Assembly: GCA_902617825.1 (NCBI GenBank)
Contig: CACMYE010000001.1
Coordinates: forward strand, 1 to 64,000
Direction of reading: 5' to 3'
Length of the DNA stretch: 64,000 nucleotides
Source of the DNA: an uncultured Pelagibacteraceae bacterium
GTDB taxonomy: Bacteria > Pseudomonadota > Alphaproteobacteria > Pelagibacterales > Pelagibacteraceae
In this document: positions 10,366 through 21,062 of the stretch, piece after piece
Layout of the letters: each line of letters opens with the position of its first letter
Position numbering within the stretch: the stretch's first letter is position 1
Program-made: the position numbers and the translations under genes
Notes under the pieces: generated by a model
Told to the model about the DNA's origin: nothing
Seen by the model: only the letters and a program-made list of their open reading frames with translations
Databases searched by the model: none

Positions 10366-11376
10366 ATGAAGTTATCAAAGACAATATCGGCACTTTGTTT
10401 ATCTTTAGTGCTAATGATAAGTAGTTTTGGAACAGCTAATGCTAAAAGACTACATGCTGCTATTGCTGACTGGACAGGTGGAATAATCACTTGTGAAGTT
10501 GCTGTAGCAATTCTCGAGAGAGAAATGGGTTATAAGGTTAAACAAACCGTATTTCCTTCAGGAACTGGTCTATGGGAAGCAATTGCAGCAGGAGAATTGG
10601 ATTTTGCTTGCGAAAGTTGGCCAAGTTATGCTGAAGCAGATGATGTAATGTTTAATGAAGATTTAATTTATGACGGTAAAGTAGTAAAATCTTATAAGGG
10701 AGATGGAACAGTTGACCTTTTAGGAACTACTGGAATTATTGGTATGTCAGATTACTGGATTCCGAAATATGCTGCAGATGAATTGGGCATTAAAACTTGG
10801 AAAGACCTAAACAAGCACAAAGCTAAATTTGCAACTATTGAGACAGGTGGTAAAGGTAGATTAATTGGTTGTCCAGTAGCTGGTTGGAACTGTCATGACC
10901 AAAAAAGACTTGATCTTTTAGGTATTGATTTTCAAGCAGATGAATTAGGCACAGAAGCTGCTGCAATTGCAGAAGCAAAAGCTGCTTACATGAGAAAAGA
11001 ACCTTTCTTATTATACTTATGGTCACCACATTGGTTTTTTGGAGAGTTTGACATGGTAGGTGTTCAGCTTCCTGAGTATGCAACATGTGAAGGTGATACA
11101 TTTACAGAAGCAAATAACTGGAAAACTTGCGGTACAAAAGGATGGCCAGCAACTGGTTGGGACAAAGACTATACCATGAATTATGGAAATCCTGCTACTT
11201 TTGCTAAAGCGGAACATTCTGAAGCAAAAGCTTTTTTTGAAAAAATGAAATTAGAAAATATTGACCAAGCTAAAATGTTAGTTCAAGTTGATATCAAAAA
11301 AAGAGATGTTAAAGAAGTAGTTAACGAATGGTTAGACAACAATCCTGATAAATGGAAAAGTTGGTTACCTAATTAA
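10366..11376 (+). CDS. proX: Glycine betaine/proline ABC substrate-binding protein
   Basis: Signal peptide followed by OpuAC-like domain (DWTGGIITCEVAVAILEREMGYKV...). Confidence 0.88.
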   Translation: MKLSKTISALCLSLVLMISSFGTANAKRLHAAIADWTGGIITCEVAVAILEREMGYKVKQTVFPSGTGLWEAIAAGELDFACESWPSYAEADDVMFNEDLIYDGKVVKSYKGDGTVDLLGTTGIIGMSDYWIPKYAADELGIKTWKDLNKHKAKFATIETGGKGRLIGCPVAGWNCHDQKRLDLLGIDFQADELGTEAAAIAEAKAAYMRKEPFLLYLWSPHWFFGEFDMVGVQLPEYATCEGDTFTEANNWKTCGTKGWPATGWDKDYTMNYGNPATFAKAEHSEAKAFFEKMKLENIDQAKMLVQVDIKKRDVKEVVNEWLDNNPDKWKSWLPN

Positions 11377-11400
11377 TTATTTCGTATTATATTTAAAATT

Positions 11401-11429
11401 AAGGCCCTGTTCATCAGGGCCTTTTTTTT
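11401..11429 (+). terminator. Rho-independent terminator downstream of proX
   Basis: aaggccctg-ttcat-cagggcctt followed by a T run. Confidence 0.92.
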
Positions 11430-11487
11430 ATCTTTTTTAAACTAATAATTATGATGTTTTTTTTAAATTAAAACATTAAGATAAAAA

Positions 11488-12276
11488 ATGACCAATCAAT
11501 CTTTAAAAAATAGAAAAATCCTTATATCCGCCGGTGCTTCTGGTATTGGTTGGGCTACAACTAAAATTTGTTTATCGAGAGGAGCAACTGTTTTTATTTG
11601 TGACATAAATAAAAAATATTTAACTAAAACTAAAAAACACCCTCTTTATAATAAAAAACTTTTTATTCAAGAGTGTGATGCATCAAATGAAGATCAAGTA
11701 ATAAAATTTTTTAAAATTATTAGAAAGAAAACTAAAAAAATTGATGCTTTAATTAATAATGTTGGTGTAGCAGGACCTACTGGATCTTTTGAAAAATTAA
11801 AATCTAAAGACTGGGAAAATACTTTACATGTGGATGTTAATAGTCATTTTTATTTTACAAAACAGGCTATACCTTTAATTAAAAAGTCTAAAAATGGTTC
11901 GATCGTGAATATCTCCTCGACAGCGGGAATACTTGGTTTTCCGCTACGGTCTCCTTACGCAGCAAGTAAATGGGCAATCATTGGTGTTACAAAAACTTTA
12001 GCAATGGAGCTTGGGAAGTTCAATATTAGAGTTAATGCCGTTTGTCCTGGCACCATAAAAGGTGATCGGATGAGGAGAGTTATAAAAGACAAGGCAAAAT
12101 TTACCAAAGTTTCTTCTAAAGTGATTGAAAAAGATTTTATTTCTATGAGTTCAATGAAGCAATGGATCTTGGAGGAAGATATAGGAAAAATGTGTTCTTT
12201 TTTAATTTCAGATGATTCATTGAGAGTTTCAGGACAAGTGATCTCTGTAGATGGTCACACAGAAAGAAATGATTAA
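11488..12276 (+). CDS. Short-chain dehydrogenase/reductase (SDR)
   Basis: SAGASGIG, NNVG, YAASK motifs. Confidence 0.85.
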   Translation: MTNQSLKNRKILISAGASGIGWATTKICLSRGATVFICDINKKYLTKTKKHPLYNKKLFIQECDASNEDQVIKFFKIIRKKTKKIDALINNVGVAGPTGSFEKLKSKDWENTLHVDVNSHFYFTKQAIPLIKKSKNGSIVNISSTAGILGFPLRSPYAASKWAIIGVTKTLAMELGKFNIRVNAVCPGTIKGDRMRRVIKDKAKFTKVSSKVIEKDFISMSSMKQWILEEDIGKMCSFLISDDSLRVSGQVISVDGHTERND

Positions 12277-12277
12277 A

Positions 12278-13219
12278 TTATCTCAGTTGTTTTTCGTATT
12301 TTTTTCTAAGTTTTTGTAATTCAACTAGATACTCATCTCTTATATTTGAAATTTTTTCAACTGTTTTACCCTTAGACTGTTTTTTTGTTCCCTCAACTAA
12401 TCTATTAATCAATCTTTTTGAAAGTCTGGGAGCTTTCAACTTTGTCCATGGAAGTTTTAATGCTGGACCAAATTGCTCTAACATATGTTTCATTCCAGAT
12501 TTGCCTCCTGCTAAGTGAAAGGTCAGAAAAGTTCCCATTAAAGACCATCTTAATCCAGGTCCATCCTCTATGGCTCTATCAAGATCCTTGGTTGTTGCAA
12601 AGCCTTCATTAATTATATGAAGCCCTTCTCTCCATAGAGCTTCTTGTAATCTATCAGAAAGATATCCTGGCAGTTCATTTTTAACCATTATTGGATTCAT
12701 TGAAATAGATTGGTAAAATTTTTTTGCTTTATTTATAAATTTGTTAGAAGTTTTTTTGCCTGGTACAATTTCAACAGCTGGAAGTAAATATACCGGATTA
12801 AATGGATGACCTATTAATCCTCTTTTAGGGTTTTTGCATTTTGAGTAAATTCTGGTTGGTAATAAACCAGACGAACTGGAGGCAATAATAGAATTTTTTT
12901 TAGAATATTTACCAATTAGACTTATTAAATTAGTTTTTAATGAATAGTTTTCTGAAGCACATTCTTGAATAAAATCTGCATCTTTTAAAGCATCCTCTAT
13001 GGACGTAAAATATTTTAAATTTTTAATATTAAGTTTTTTTTTATTAAAAAGTTTTTTTACATATGGCCATGTTCTTTTAACCTCAGTTACTAAACTTGTT
13101 TTTAATTTAAGATCTTTATCAAATGCATTAACAATTTTGTTATGCGCTAAACATCGAATTATCCACCCTGTTCCGATTACTCCAGTTCCAATGACTGCAA
13201 CCTTTTTTATGTTAGACAT
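12278..13219 (-). CDS. 3-hydroxyacyl-CoA dehydrogenase family, probable L-carnitine 3-dehydrogenase
   Basis: VAVIGTGVIGTGWIIRCLAHN Rossmann motif; GHPFNPVYLLPAVEIVPG; adjacent to BKACE and thioesterase. Confidence 0.75.
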   Translation of the reverse strand: MSNIKKVAVIGTGVIGTGWIIRCLAHNKIVNAFDKDLKLKTSLVTEVKRTWPYVKKLFNKKKLNIKNLKYFTSIEDALKDADFIQECASENYSLKTNLISLIGKYSKKNSIIASSSSGLLPTRIYSKCKNPKRGLIGHPFNPVYLLPAVEIVPGKKTSNKFINKAKKFYQSISMNPIMVKNELPGYLSDRLQEALWREGLHIINEGFATTKDLDRAIEDGPGLRWSLMGTFLTFHLAGGKSGMKHMLEQFGPALKLPWTKLKAPRLSKRLINRLVEGTKKQSKGKTVEKISNIRDEYLVELQKLRKKYEKQLR

Positions 13220-14106
13220 TACTTGTGTTTAACAAGCTTTAATTTATCTCTAGTTTCTGCAGGTGTCATTGGTGAAAAACCAATTTCATCCGCAATTCTA
13301 ATTGCTTTTTCAACAAGCTGGGCATTTGTTGCTAATTTCCCTTTTGATAAATATAAGTTATCTTCAAGGCCAACCCTTGGATTTCCACCCATTAAAATAG
13401 TTTGAGCAACAAATGGCATTTCGTTTTTTGAAATTGCAAAACCAGACCAAATACCCTCTTTCGGCATAATATCTTTCATTGCTTGCATCGCTAAAGTTGT
13501 TGCCGGTGCTCCCCAAGGAATTCCTAAGCACATTTGAAACATTGGCGGGTCACTTAATAATCCTTCTTTATAAAGTTGTGCTCCAAACCACATATTTCCT
13601 AAATCAAATGCCTCTATTTCGGGCTTAACATTTATATCTTTAAGTTTCTTTGCAGCTTTTCTTAAATCATTTGGAGTATTAACTGTAATCACTGAGCTGT
13701 CTCCAAAATTTAGTGTTCCTGCATCTAATGTACATATTTCAGGTAAAAATTGTTCGGCATTTGCAATTCTTTCCATAACATTTGCCATATCTGTCATGGG
13801 ACCAAAATCTAAGGGATTGTCACCTTGTCCAATATCCAGATCTCCGCCCATACCAGTTGTTAGATTTAAAATTACATCAGTATCACTTGATCTTACTCTA
13901 TCTACAACTTCTTTATAAAGTTCCAATCTTCGACTTGGTGTACCATCCTCTTCTCTAACATGAATGTGAGCGATTGCTGCGCCAGCTTTTGCTGCTTCAA
14001 TTGAGGCTATAGCAATTTGTTCAGGTGTTTTAGGTAAATCAGGATGTTTACTTGCTGTATCACCAGATCCTGTGATAGCGCATGATATGAAAACCTTATT
14101 GCTCAT
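13219..14106 (-). CDS. BKACE family (DUF849) beta-keto acid cleavage enzyme, probable dehydrocarnitine cleavage
   Basis: ISCAITGSG...HIHVREEDGTPSR...NLTTG, FGDSSVITV, VGLEDN motifs. Confidence 0.85.
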   Translation of the reverse strand: MSNKVFISCAITGSGDTASKHPDLPKTPEQIAIASIEAAKAGAAIAHIHVREEDGTPSRRLELYKEVVDRVRSSDTDVILNLTTGMGGDLDIGQGDNPLDFGPMTDMANVMERIANAEQFLPEICTLDAGTLNFGDSSVITVNTPNDLRKAAKKLKDINVKPEIEAFDLGNMWFGAQLYKEGLLSDPPMFQMCLGIPWGAPATTLAMQAMKDIMPKEGIWSGFAISKNEMPFVAQTILMGGNPRVGLEDNLYLSKGKLATNAQLVEKAIRIADEIGFSPMTPAETRDKLKLVKHK

Positions 14107-14153
14107 TTAAGTATCAGTATATAATATAATAAAATCTCAAGGGAAATAAAAAA

Positions 14154-14621
14154 ATGTCATTTCATATAACTAACAAAATTATTAAAAAAGAATGGACCGA
14201 TTACAATAATCATATGAATGTGGCTTACTATGTACTGGTATTTGATGAAGCTTGGGAAGTAATGTTACAAAAATTTAAAATGGGAGAAAATTCAGCAAAA
14301 ACCACTGAAATGAGTACGATGGTTGTTGAAACTTACATAACTTATAACAATGAAGTCAAAGAGGGTGAAGCAGTTGATATATTTTTAACTTATTTTGATC
14401 ACGATAAAAAAAGACTACATTATAGATTGGAAATGATCGAAAAATCATCCAAAAAATTATCAGCAACAATAGAATTGTTATCTTTATATGTTAATCTTAA
14501 AGAAAGAAAAGTTTCAGAGTTTGAAAATGAAAAAGTAAATTTAATGAAAAAATTTATTAATGAAAATGAAAATAATTTTAATAAAGAGAATTTAAAATTT
14601 TTATCAAAACTAAAAAAATAA
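14154..14621 (+). CDS. Hotdog-fold thioesterase, possible betainyl-CoA thioesterase
   Basis: EWTDYNNHMNVAYYVLVFDEAWE motif; genomic context. Confidence 0.75.
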   Translation: MSFHITNKIIKKEWTDYNNHMNVAYYVLVFDEAWEVMLQKFKMGENSAKTTEMSTMVVETYITYNNEVKEGEAVDIFLTYFDHDKKRLHYRLEMIEKSSKKLSATIELLSLYVNLKERKVSEFENEKVNLMKKFINENENNFNKENLKFLSKLKK

Positions 14622-14622
14622 T

Positions 14623-14958
14623 TTAATGATTACTATTCATGGTATTTACAATAAAAACACCAATTATAATTAAAGCTAAACCTATAATTGTGGGAATATT
14701 CGGAATTTGTTTATATTTGAAAATTCCTAACAGTGATAGAGCTACAATACCTACACCTGACCAAGTTGCATAAGTAATTCCTATAGGTAAAATTTTCATC
14801 ACATGAGACATTGTGTACATACAAATTATTATTGCTACTACGCATACTAACGAGGGAACAAATTTTGTGAAGCCTTCTGTTGCTTTAAGTGTGCCTGTCG
14901 AAATAATTTCACCAGCTATAGCAATAGCTAATAATACATATGCTTGAGCTAAGGTCAT
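14623..14958 (-). CDS. SMR-family multidrug/osmolyte exporter (EmrE-like)
   Basis: Four-TM 111-aa protein, GEIISTGTLKATEGFT, AYVLLAIAIAGE...YATWSGVGIVALSLLG. Confidence 0.88.
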   Translation of the reverse strand: MTLAQAYVLLAIAIAGEIISTGTLKATEGFTKFVPSLVCVVAIIICMYTMSHVMKILPIGITYATWSGVGIVALSLLGIFKYKQIPNIPTIIGLALIIIGVFIVNTMNSNH

Positions 14959-15009
14959 TGTTGCTTATACATTTTGACAAAATAAAGATCTAGTATTAAG
15001 TTGGTTCTA

Positions 15010-15837
15010 ATGGATATCAAAATGCTATCAGGCGCTCTTGGAGCTGAGGTTTCAGGTATTAATTTAAAAGATTCTTCCTTTGAAAATTGGAATAAAATTA
15101 ATGATCTTTTGTTAGAGCATAAAGCATTATTTTTTAGAGATCAAAATATTACTTCTGAAGAGCAAATAAAACTTGCTAAAAGATTTGGTCCATTAGAAAA
15201 ACATATATATGTAAAAGGAAGAGAAAATTATCCTGAGATTTTAAGAATTATAAAAGAACCAGATGAAAAGCGTCAATGGGGTGAAACTTGGCATACAGAT
15301 GTTAGTTATAACCCAAAACCAACGAAAGTTATTATTTTAAGATCATTAAAAATTCCTCCAGTAGGTGGAGATACAATGTTTTCAAATATGGAAATAGCAT
15401 ATGAAACATTAGATGAAAAAATTAAAAATAAAATAAAAAATAAAAAAGCTGTGCATAGTTCTCTTGGTGCCGCAGCATTTACAGAAGCTTATAAAGCTAT
15501 GGAAGGAAATGGAAATTTAGACGAATATTCAAATGCGCATCCTATGGTAAGGACACATCCAGAAACTGGTAAAAAAATCTTATATGTAAATTCAATGTAT
15601 ACAAAAAAAATTCTAGATACTGATGATCAAGAAAGTGATGAGATATTAAATGAAATATTTATACATCAAGAGAGGTTAGATTTTACATGCAGATTTAAAT
15701 GGTCTGAAAACGCAGTAGCGATATGGGACAATAGAAGTACCTTGCATCAAGGTCTTACAGATTTCTTTCCAGGAAGAGGTTTAGGGCATGAAAGAATAAT
15801 GGATCGTATTGCCGTTGAAGGCGATCATCCCCTTTAG
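15010..15837 (+). CDS. TauD/TfdA-family Fe(II)/2-oxoglutarate dioxygenase
   Basis: HTDVSY and DNRSTLHQ metal-binding motifs; ALFFRDQNIT; ATG at 15010 or TTG at 15001. Confidence 0.88.
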   Translation: MDIKMLSGALGAEVSGINLKDSSFENWNKINDLLLEHKALFFRDQNITSEEQIKLAKRFGPLEKHIYVKGRENYPEILRIIKEPDEKRQWGETWHTDVSYNPKPTKVIILRSLKIPPVGGDTMFSNMEIAYETLDEKIKNKIKNKKAVHSSLGAAAFTEAYKAMEGNGNLDEYSNAHPMVRTHPETGKKILYVNSMYTKKILDTDDQESDEILNEIFIHQERLDFTCRFKWSENAVAIWDNRSTLHQGLTDFFPGRGLGHERIMDRIAVEGDHPL

Positions 15838-15847
15838 GTAAATAGCT

Positions 15848-17428
15848 TTGAATTTTGATTATTTAATTATTGGCGCAGGAACCGCGGGTTGCGTGCTTGC
15901 TAATCGACTTTCAGAGAACCAACAGAATAATGTTGCAATTTTCGAAGCTGGTGGAAATAGTGATATTTGGAAAGTGAACATGCCTCTTGCACTACTTTAT
16001 ACAATGCATGATCCAAAATATAATTTTAAGTATTATTCAGAACCCGAACCACATCTGAACAATCGAAGATTATTTTGCCCTCGGGGAAAAATGATTGGAG
16101 GATGTTCAGCTCATAATGGAATGGTTTATGTCCGAGGAAATAAAGAAGATTACAGAAGATGGGCATCATTTGGTTTAAAAGATTGGAATTATGAAAAAGT
16201 TCTTCCTTATTTTAAAAAAATAGAAACTTGGTCAGGTGGAGAAAATGAGTTTAGAGGTGGAGATGGTATACTTCCTATAAATCAATCTCAAAATAACAAT
16301 CCATTATTTAAAGCATTTTTAGCTTCCGCCAAAGAAGCTGGACATAAAATTAATAAAGATATGAACGGAGAAGATCAAGAAGGATTTGGTATGTATGATG
16401 TTACAATTCACAAAGGCGAAAGAGCGAGTGCCTCAAAATATTATTTAAATCCTGTAAGAAAAAAATCAAATTTGAAAGTATTCACTAAGTCGTTTGTAGA
16501 AAAAATAATATTCAATGGAACAAAAGCTATAGGAATTCAAGTTAATATAAATGGCAAAATTAATAAAATTTATGCGAATAAAGAAATTATATTAAGCAGT
16601 GGATCAATAAATTCACCACAATTGCTTATGGTTTCTGGAGTTGGACCAGCTAATCATATTAAAGAAAAAGGAATAGAAATTATTAAAGATATTCCTGGTG
16701 TAGGTAGAAATCTACAGGATCATCTTGAAACTTATATTCAACAAGAATGTAAAACTTCAGATACTTTATTTAAATATATAAATAAATTTAATATGGTTAA
16801 AGCAGGTATACAATGGTTTTTAAATAAAAGTGGTCCGTGCTCAACATCTTTTTTAGAAGCAGGAGGGTTTTGTAAATCATCACCTGATAAAGAATATCCA
16901 AATATTCAATTTCATTTTTTTCCCTCATTTGTTATCGACCATGGCAAAGTCGATCCTGATAGGCATGGATATCAATTACATGCAAGTTTAAATCAACCAA
17001 AAAGTCGTGGAAGTATTAAGTTAAATAGTTCAAATCCATATGATCATCCTAAAATTCAATTTAATTATTTAGAAGATGAATATGATCTTAATGAAACAGT
17101 TAAATGTATTCATGTTGCAAGAGAGATATTAAAACAAGACTCTATGAAACCGTATGCTAGTAAAGAAATTGGCCCAGGCGATCACGCTCAAAGCAAAGAA
17201 GAAATTAAAGAATATATTAGATCAAAAGCAGAAACAGCTTATCATCCCTCTTGTACTTTAAAAATGGGTATAGATAGTATGTCAGTTGTAGATGAAAAAT
17301 TAAAAGTTCATGGATTACAAAATTTAAGAGTTGCTGATGCTTCAGTGATGCCAGAGATTACGAGTGGGAATCTAAACGCCCCAACATTAATGATAGCTGA
17401 ACGAGCAGCAGATTTTATACTCAATTAA
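15848..17428 (+). CDS. GMC-family oxidoreductase (choline-dehydrogenase-like)
   Basis: DYLIIGAGTAGCVLANRLSE FAD motif, GGCSAHNGMVYVRG, TLKMG...RVADASVMPEITSGNLNAPT; TTG start. Confidence 0.88.
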   Translation: MNFDYLIIGAGTAGCVLANRLSENQQNNVAIFEAGGNSDIWKVNMPLALLYTMHDPKYNFKYYSEPEPHLNNRRLFCPRGKMIGGCSAHNGMVYVRGNKEDYRRWASFGLKDWNYEKVLPYFKKIETWSGGENEFRGGDGILPINQSQNNNPLFKAFLASAKEAGHKINKDMNGEDQEGFGMYDVTIHKGERASASKYYLNPVRKKSNLKVFTKSFVEKIIFNGTKAIGIQVNINGKINKIYANKEIILSSGSINSPQLLMVSGVGPANHIKEKGIEIIKDIPGVGRNLQDHLETYIQQECKTSDTLFKYINKFNMVKAGIQWFLNKSGPCSTSFLEAGGFCKSSPDKEYPNIQFHFFPSFVIDHGKVDPDRHGYQLHASLNQPKSRGSIKLNSSNPYDHPKIQFNYLEDEYDLNETVKCIHVAREILKQDSMKPYASKEIGPGDHAQSKEEIKEYIRSKAETAYHPSCTLKMGIDSMSVVDEKLKVHGLQNLRVADASVMPEITSGNLNAPTLMIAERAADFILN

Positions 17429-18378
17429 TGCTTAAAGCTCAAAATAATCCAAAAGGTATACTCTTTATACTTATAGGAATGGGTTTTTTTTCAGTTCAAG
17501 ATGCTTTAATTAAGTTTGTTTACAATGATGCGGCCCTATATGAGTTATATTTTGGAAGGACTGTAGCTGCATTATTTTTATTAATAAGTTTTTTAAAATT
17601 CTCAAATAAAAAGATTGAATTAAAAACATACTATCCAGTTTTAACTTCTATCAGAGTTATATGTTTTTTTTTTGGTTTTAGTTTTTTTTACATTTCATTA
17701 ACTTATATGTCTTTAGCAATGGCTAATGCCTTATTTTTTTGTTGTCCTTTTTTTGTATCAATCTTAGCAGTAATATTTCTTAAAGAAAAGGTTGGGATCA
17801 GAAGATGGTTGGCTATTGCCACAGGATTTATAGGAGTATTTATCGTACTAGATCCAAATTTTAATAATTTTGATTATATGAAACTTGCTCCGATTGCGTG
17901 TGCATTTTGTTATGCTATATCAATGACAATTACTAAAATAACATCTGATAAAGATAATGTTTATACTCAAATGCTACATCTATACTTTGGGGCAATAATA
18001 ATAAGTATTTTATTTTTTATTTTTACGGGAAAAGGTCAATTCAATACTTTTAGCGATCCAACATTTCAATTTATTTTTAGAGAATGGTTTTCTAATCCAG
18101 GTTATTCTTGGCCTTTTATTGTGGCCATGGGATTCATTAGTGTTTTGGCATTTTATTTTATTTTAAATGCTTATAGCATTGCTTCTCCATCAGTAGTTTC
18201 TTTGTACGAATACTCTTTAATAGTTTGGGCAATACTTACTGGTTATATATTGTTTGATAATATTCCTACTTTAAAAACTTTGATTGGTGTATCTATTATA
18301 ATAAGCGCTGGAATATACATTTATTTAAGAGAAAAAATTAGGGATCAACTAATCGTAAGTGACAATCCAATAAGATAA
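17428..18378 (+). CDS. EamA/DMT-superfamily transporter
   Basis: Two EamA repeats; overlaps the end of the GMC oxidoreductase by one base. Confidence 0.75.
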   Translation: MLKAQNNPKGILFILIGMGFFSVQDALIKFVYNDAALYELYFGRTVAALFLLISFLKFSNKKIELKTYYPVLTSIRVICFFFGFSFFYISLTYMSLAMANALFFCCPFFVSILAVIFLKEKVGIRRWLAIATGFIGVFIVLDPNFNNFDYMKLAPIACAFCYAISMTITKITSDKDNVYTQMLHLYFGAIIISILFFIFTGKGQFNTFSDPTFQFIFREWFSNPGYSWPFIVAMGFISVLAFYFILNAYSIASPSVVSLYEYSLIVWAILTGYILFDNIPTLKTLIGVSIIISAGIYIYLREKIRDQLIVSDNPIR

Positions 18379-18400
18379 TTAGTTTTAAGTTTTTTTAAAT

Positions 18401-18928
18401 TTAAGAATCTTGTTGTTCAGATTCTACATCATTTACTTGATTTTCAGCTTCTGAGACTTCATCTAATGAAACCTCACCTTCTTCATTCATTGTTTCATCA
18501 CTAACTGTTTCATCAATGTCTGGTTTGGCCGTTTCAGACAACTCTGCCAAATCATCCTTTGTTACCTGAATCTTTTCTGGAGTTTTTCTAGCTCTTTTTG
18601 ATGGTAAAATTGGTGTCCCACTTTTTGAAATTTCACCTTTATACAAGTTTTCAAAATCATCACCTATGTCTTCATCATCTTCAGCAGTATCATCTACTTG
18701 CTCAACATGTTTTCTCAATTTATAAACTGCGCTATCCGTTAAGTCAGAAACTTTGATTTTTTCATCTGCGATTTCTCTTAATGAAATAACGGTATTTTTG
18801 TCATTATCTCTGTCAATTGTAGGTTCAATACCAGCATTCAATTGCGTTGCTCGTTCTTTTGCCACTAATACTAATTCATAGGGACTATCTACTTTGTCTA
18901 TACAATCTTCTACGGTTACTCTAGCCAT
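18401..18928 (-). CDS. rpoZ: DNA-directed RNA polymerase omega subunit with acidic C-terminal extension
   Basis: [30 protein letters not shown]. Confidence 0.9.
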   Translation of the reverse strand: MARVTVEDCIDKVDSPYELVLVAKERATQLNAGIEPTIDRDNDKNTVISLREIADEKIKVSDLTDSAVYKLRKHVEQVDDTAEDDEDIGDDFENLYKGEISKSGTPILPSKRARKTPEKIQVTKDDLAELSETAKPDIDETVSDETMNEEGEVSLDEVSEAENQVNDVESEQQDS

Positions 18929-18970
18929 GCGGAGTATCTATACAGTGAGTCCTAAAAAATCAAGTGTAAA

Positions 18971-20176
18971 TTATAAATATTCAGGTTTGAGCTTATTCTT
19001 TACTAAATAAAGAAGAATTATAGAGGTTAAAATATATGCTCCAGAAACAACAGCTATTTGTTCTATACTTAATCCAAAATCAATCAAAATTCCAAATAAA
19101 GCAGTGCCAAAAGCGGTAGCAAAAACCATTAAGGCTGTGGTTAAAGCTTTAATGGATCCTATAAATCTCACTCCATAGATTTCAGCCCATGTAGAAGAGC
19201 CTAATACATTTGCAAGTCCATTAGTGATACCTAATAATCCAAAGAAAAAAAATGATGAAATTTCGGCATTAAAATAAAAAAGTACAGCAGTTGCAAATAG
19301 CAATGGAATGTTCATATAAATTAATAATTTTCTACTTGAAAATTTATCTATTAAAAAACCTGAAATAAATAATGTAATAACCGAAAGTATCGAATAAACC
19401 ATAAATGATTGTGCAATAATATATGGTCCCCATCCTTTAGAGGTAGTTATAAATGATTGATAAACAAAAGATCCTGTTGCAATCCATGGCATAGCTAACA
19501 TGGTCATAGATATTATGTAAAATCTATAGTCTTTTAAAACCTCAATTCTTTTCCATTGTCTTATTTCTTTAGTATTTTTAATAACACTAGATTTTTCTCT
19601 AGTTTCTAATTTAACATCTTTTACAAGAACATAGGAAATAATAGGTAAAATAATTATTACTAAAATTGATATAGAAATCCATATATCTCTCCATTCTATA
19701 AAAGTTAGTAAAAAAACAATTAAAACTGGAAGAGTAAATTCAGCTAAAGATAACCCAAGCCAGCATGTGCTTAACGCTCTACCCCTATTTCTTTCAAAAA
19801 AACGTGAAATTGTTGTTGTTGCAGTATGACTAGATAATCCTTGACCTGCTAAACGCATTAAAAAAATTCCAATAAATAAAAATATAATTGACGAAATTTT
19901 TGAAAAAATAAAACAAGAGGCAGACAAAAATATAATTACATACGATGCAAATTTTAAAATATTTACGTCATCTATTTTTTTTCCTATCCAAACTAAAACA
20001 ATACTACTTAATAAAGTTGCAGATGCATAAATTGAGCCAAATTGTCCATGGGAAATTGATAAAGCTTCTCTAATGCTAGAGTTAAAGAGCCCAAGAAAAA
20101 AACTCTGTCCAAAGCTTGAAAAAAATGTAAAAATAAACCCAAATACAATTACTTTTAAACTTAAACTTTTAAACAT
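18971..20176 (-). CDS. Major facilitator superfamily transporter
   Basis: 12 hydrophobic segments, MFS motif-A-like region in the TM2-3 loop. Confidence 0.75.
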   Translation of the reverse strand: MFKSLSLKVIVFGFIFTFFSSFGQSFFLGLFNSSIREALSISHGQFGSIYASATLLSSIVLVWIGKKIDDVNILKFASYVIIFLSASCFIFSKISSIIFLFIGIFLMRLAGQGLSSHTATTTISRFFERNRGRALSTCWLGLSLAEFTLPVLIVFLLTFIEWRDIWISISILVIIILPIISYVLVKDVKLETREKSSVIKNTKEIRQWKRIEVLKDYRFYIISMTMLAMPWIATGSFVYQSFITTSKGWGPYIIAQSFMVYSILSVITLFISGFLIDKFSSRKLLIYMNIPLLFATAVLFYFNAEISSFFFFGLLGITNGLANVLGSSTWAEIYGVRFIGSIKALTTALMVFATAFGTALFGILIDFGLSIEQIAVVSGAYILTSIILLYLVKNKLKPEYL

Positions 20177-20187
20177 AGATAAAAATT

Positions 20188-21057
20188 ATGACTTGTAATG
20201 TTGCTTTCATAGGTCTTGGGGTCATGGGCTACCCAATGGCTGGTTATATATCAAAAGCCGGACACAATGTAACTGTTTTTAATAGAACTAAATCCAAAGC
20301 AGAAAAATGGATAAATGAATACAACGGTAAAATGGCAGATACACCAGCTGAAGCTGGAAAAGATGCTGAATATATTTTTACATGTGTTGGAAATGATAAT
20401 GATTTAAGAGAAGTAACATTTGGTGAAAATGGTGTATTTAAAACAATAAAAAAAGGGTCTGTTTACATAGATAACACTACTGCCTCAGCAACAATTGCGA
20501 GAGAAATCCATGAGTATGCAAAAAAAAATGGTTTTGGTTCTTTAGATGCACCAGTATCAGGTGGTCAGGCTGGTGCAGAAAATGGGGCACTCACAGTTAT
20601 GGTTGGTGGTGATAAAGCTGATTTTGATAAAGCTAAAGACAAAATTGATTGTTACAGTAAAAAAATGAAGTTACTTGGTGGAGCTGGTAATGGACAACTT
20701 GCCAAGATGGTTAATCAAATATGTATTGCTGGCTTAGTTCAAGGTTTATCTGAGGCAATTAATTTTGGAATGAAAGCTGGATTGAATATGGAAGACGTCA
20801 TTGAAGTAATTTCAAAAGGAGCAGCTCAGTCATGGCAAATGGAAAACAGATATAAAACTATGATAGATGATAAATTTGAATTTGGATTTGCGGTAGATTG
20901 GATGAGAAAAGATCTTAAAATTGCAATGGAAGAGGCTAAAAGTAATGGTTCTCTTTTACCTGTAACCCAGTTAGTTGATAAATATTATGAAGAAGTACAG
21001 GAAATGGGTGGTAACAGATGGGATACTTCAAGTTTAATTCGAAGATTTAGAAAGTAA
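20188..21057 (+). CDS. NAD(P)-dependent 3-hydroxyisobutyrate dehydrogenase / tartronate semialdehyde reductase family
   Basis: VAFIGLGVMGYPMAGYISKAGH, DAPVSGGQAGAENGALTVMVGG, GQLAKMVNQ. Confidence 0.88.
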   Translation: MTCNVAFIGLGVMGYPMAGYISKAGHNVTVFNRTKSKAEKWINEYNGKMADTPAEAGKDAEYIFTCVGNDNDLREVTFGENGVFKTIKKGSVYIDNTTASATIAREIHEYAKKNGFGSLDAPVSGGQAGAENGALTVMVGGDKADFDKAKDKIDCYSKKMKLLGGAGNGQLAKMVNQICIAGLVQGLSEAINFGMKAGLNMEDVIEVISKGAAQSWQMENRYKTMIDDKFEFGFAVDWMRKDLKIAMEEAKSNGSLLPVTQLVDKYYEEVQEMGGNRWDTSSLIRRFRK

Positions 21058-21062
21058 CAAGT

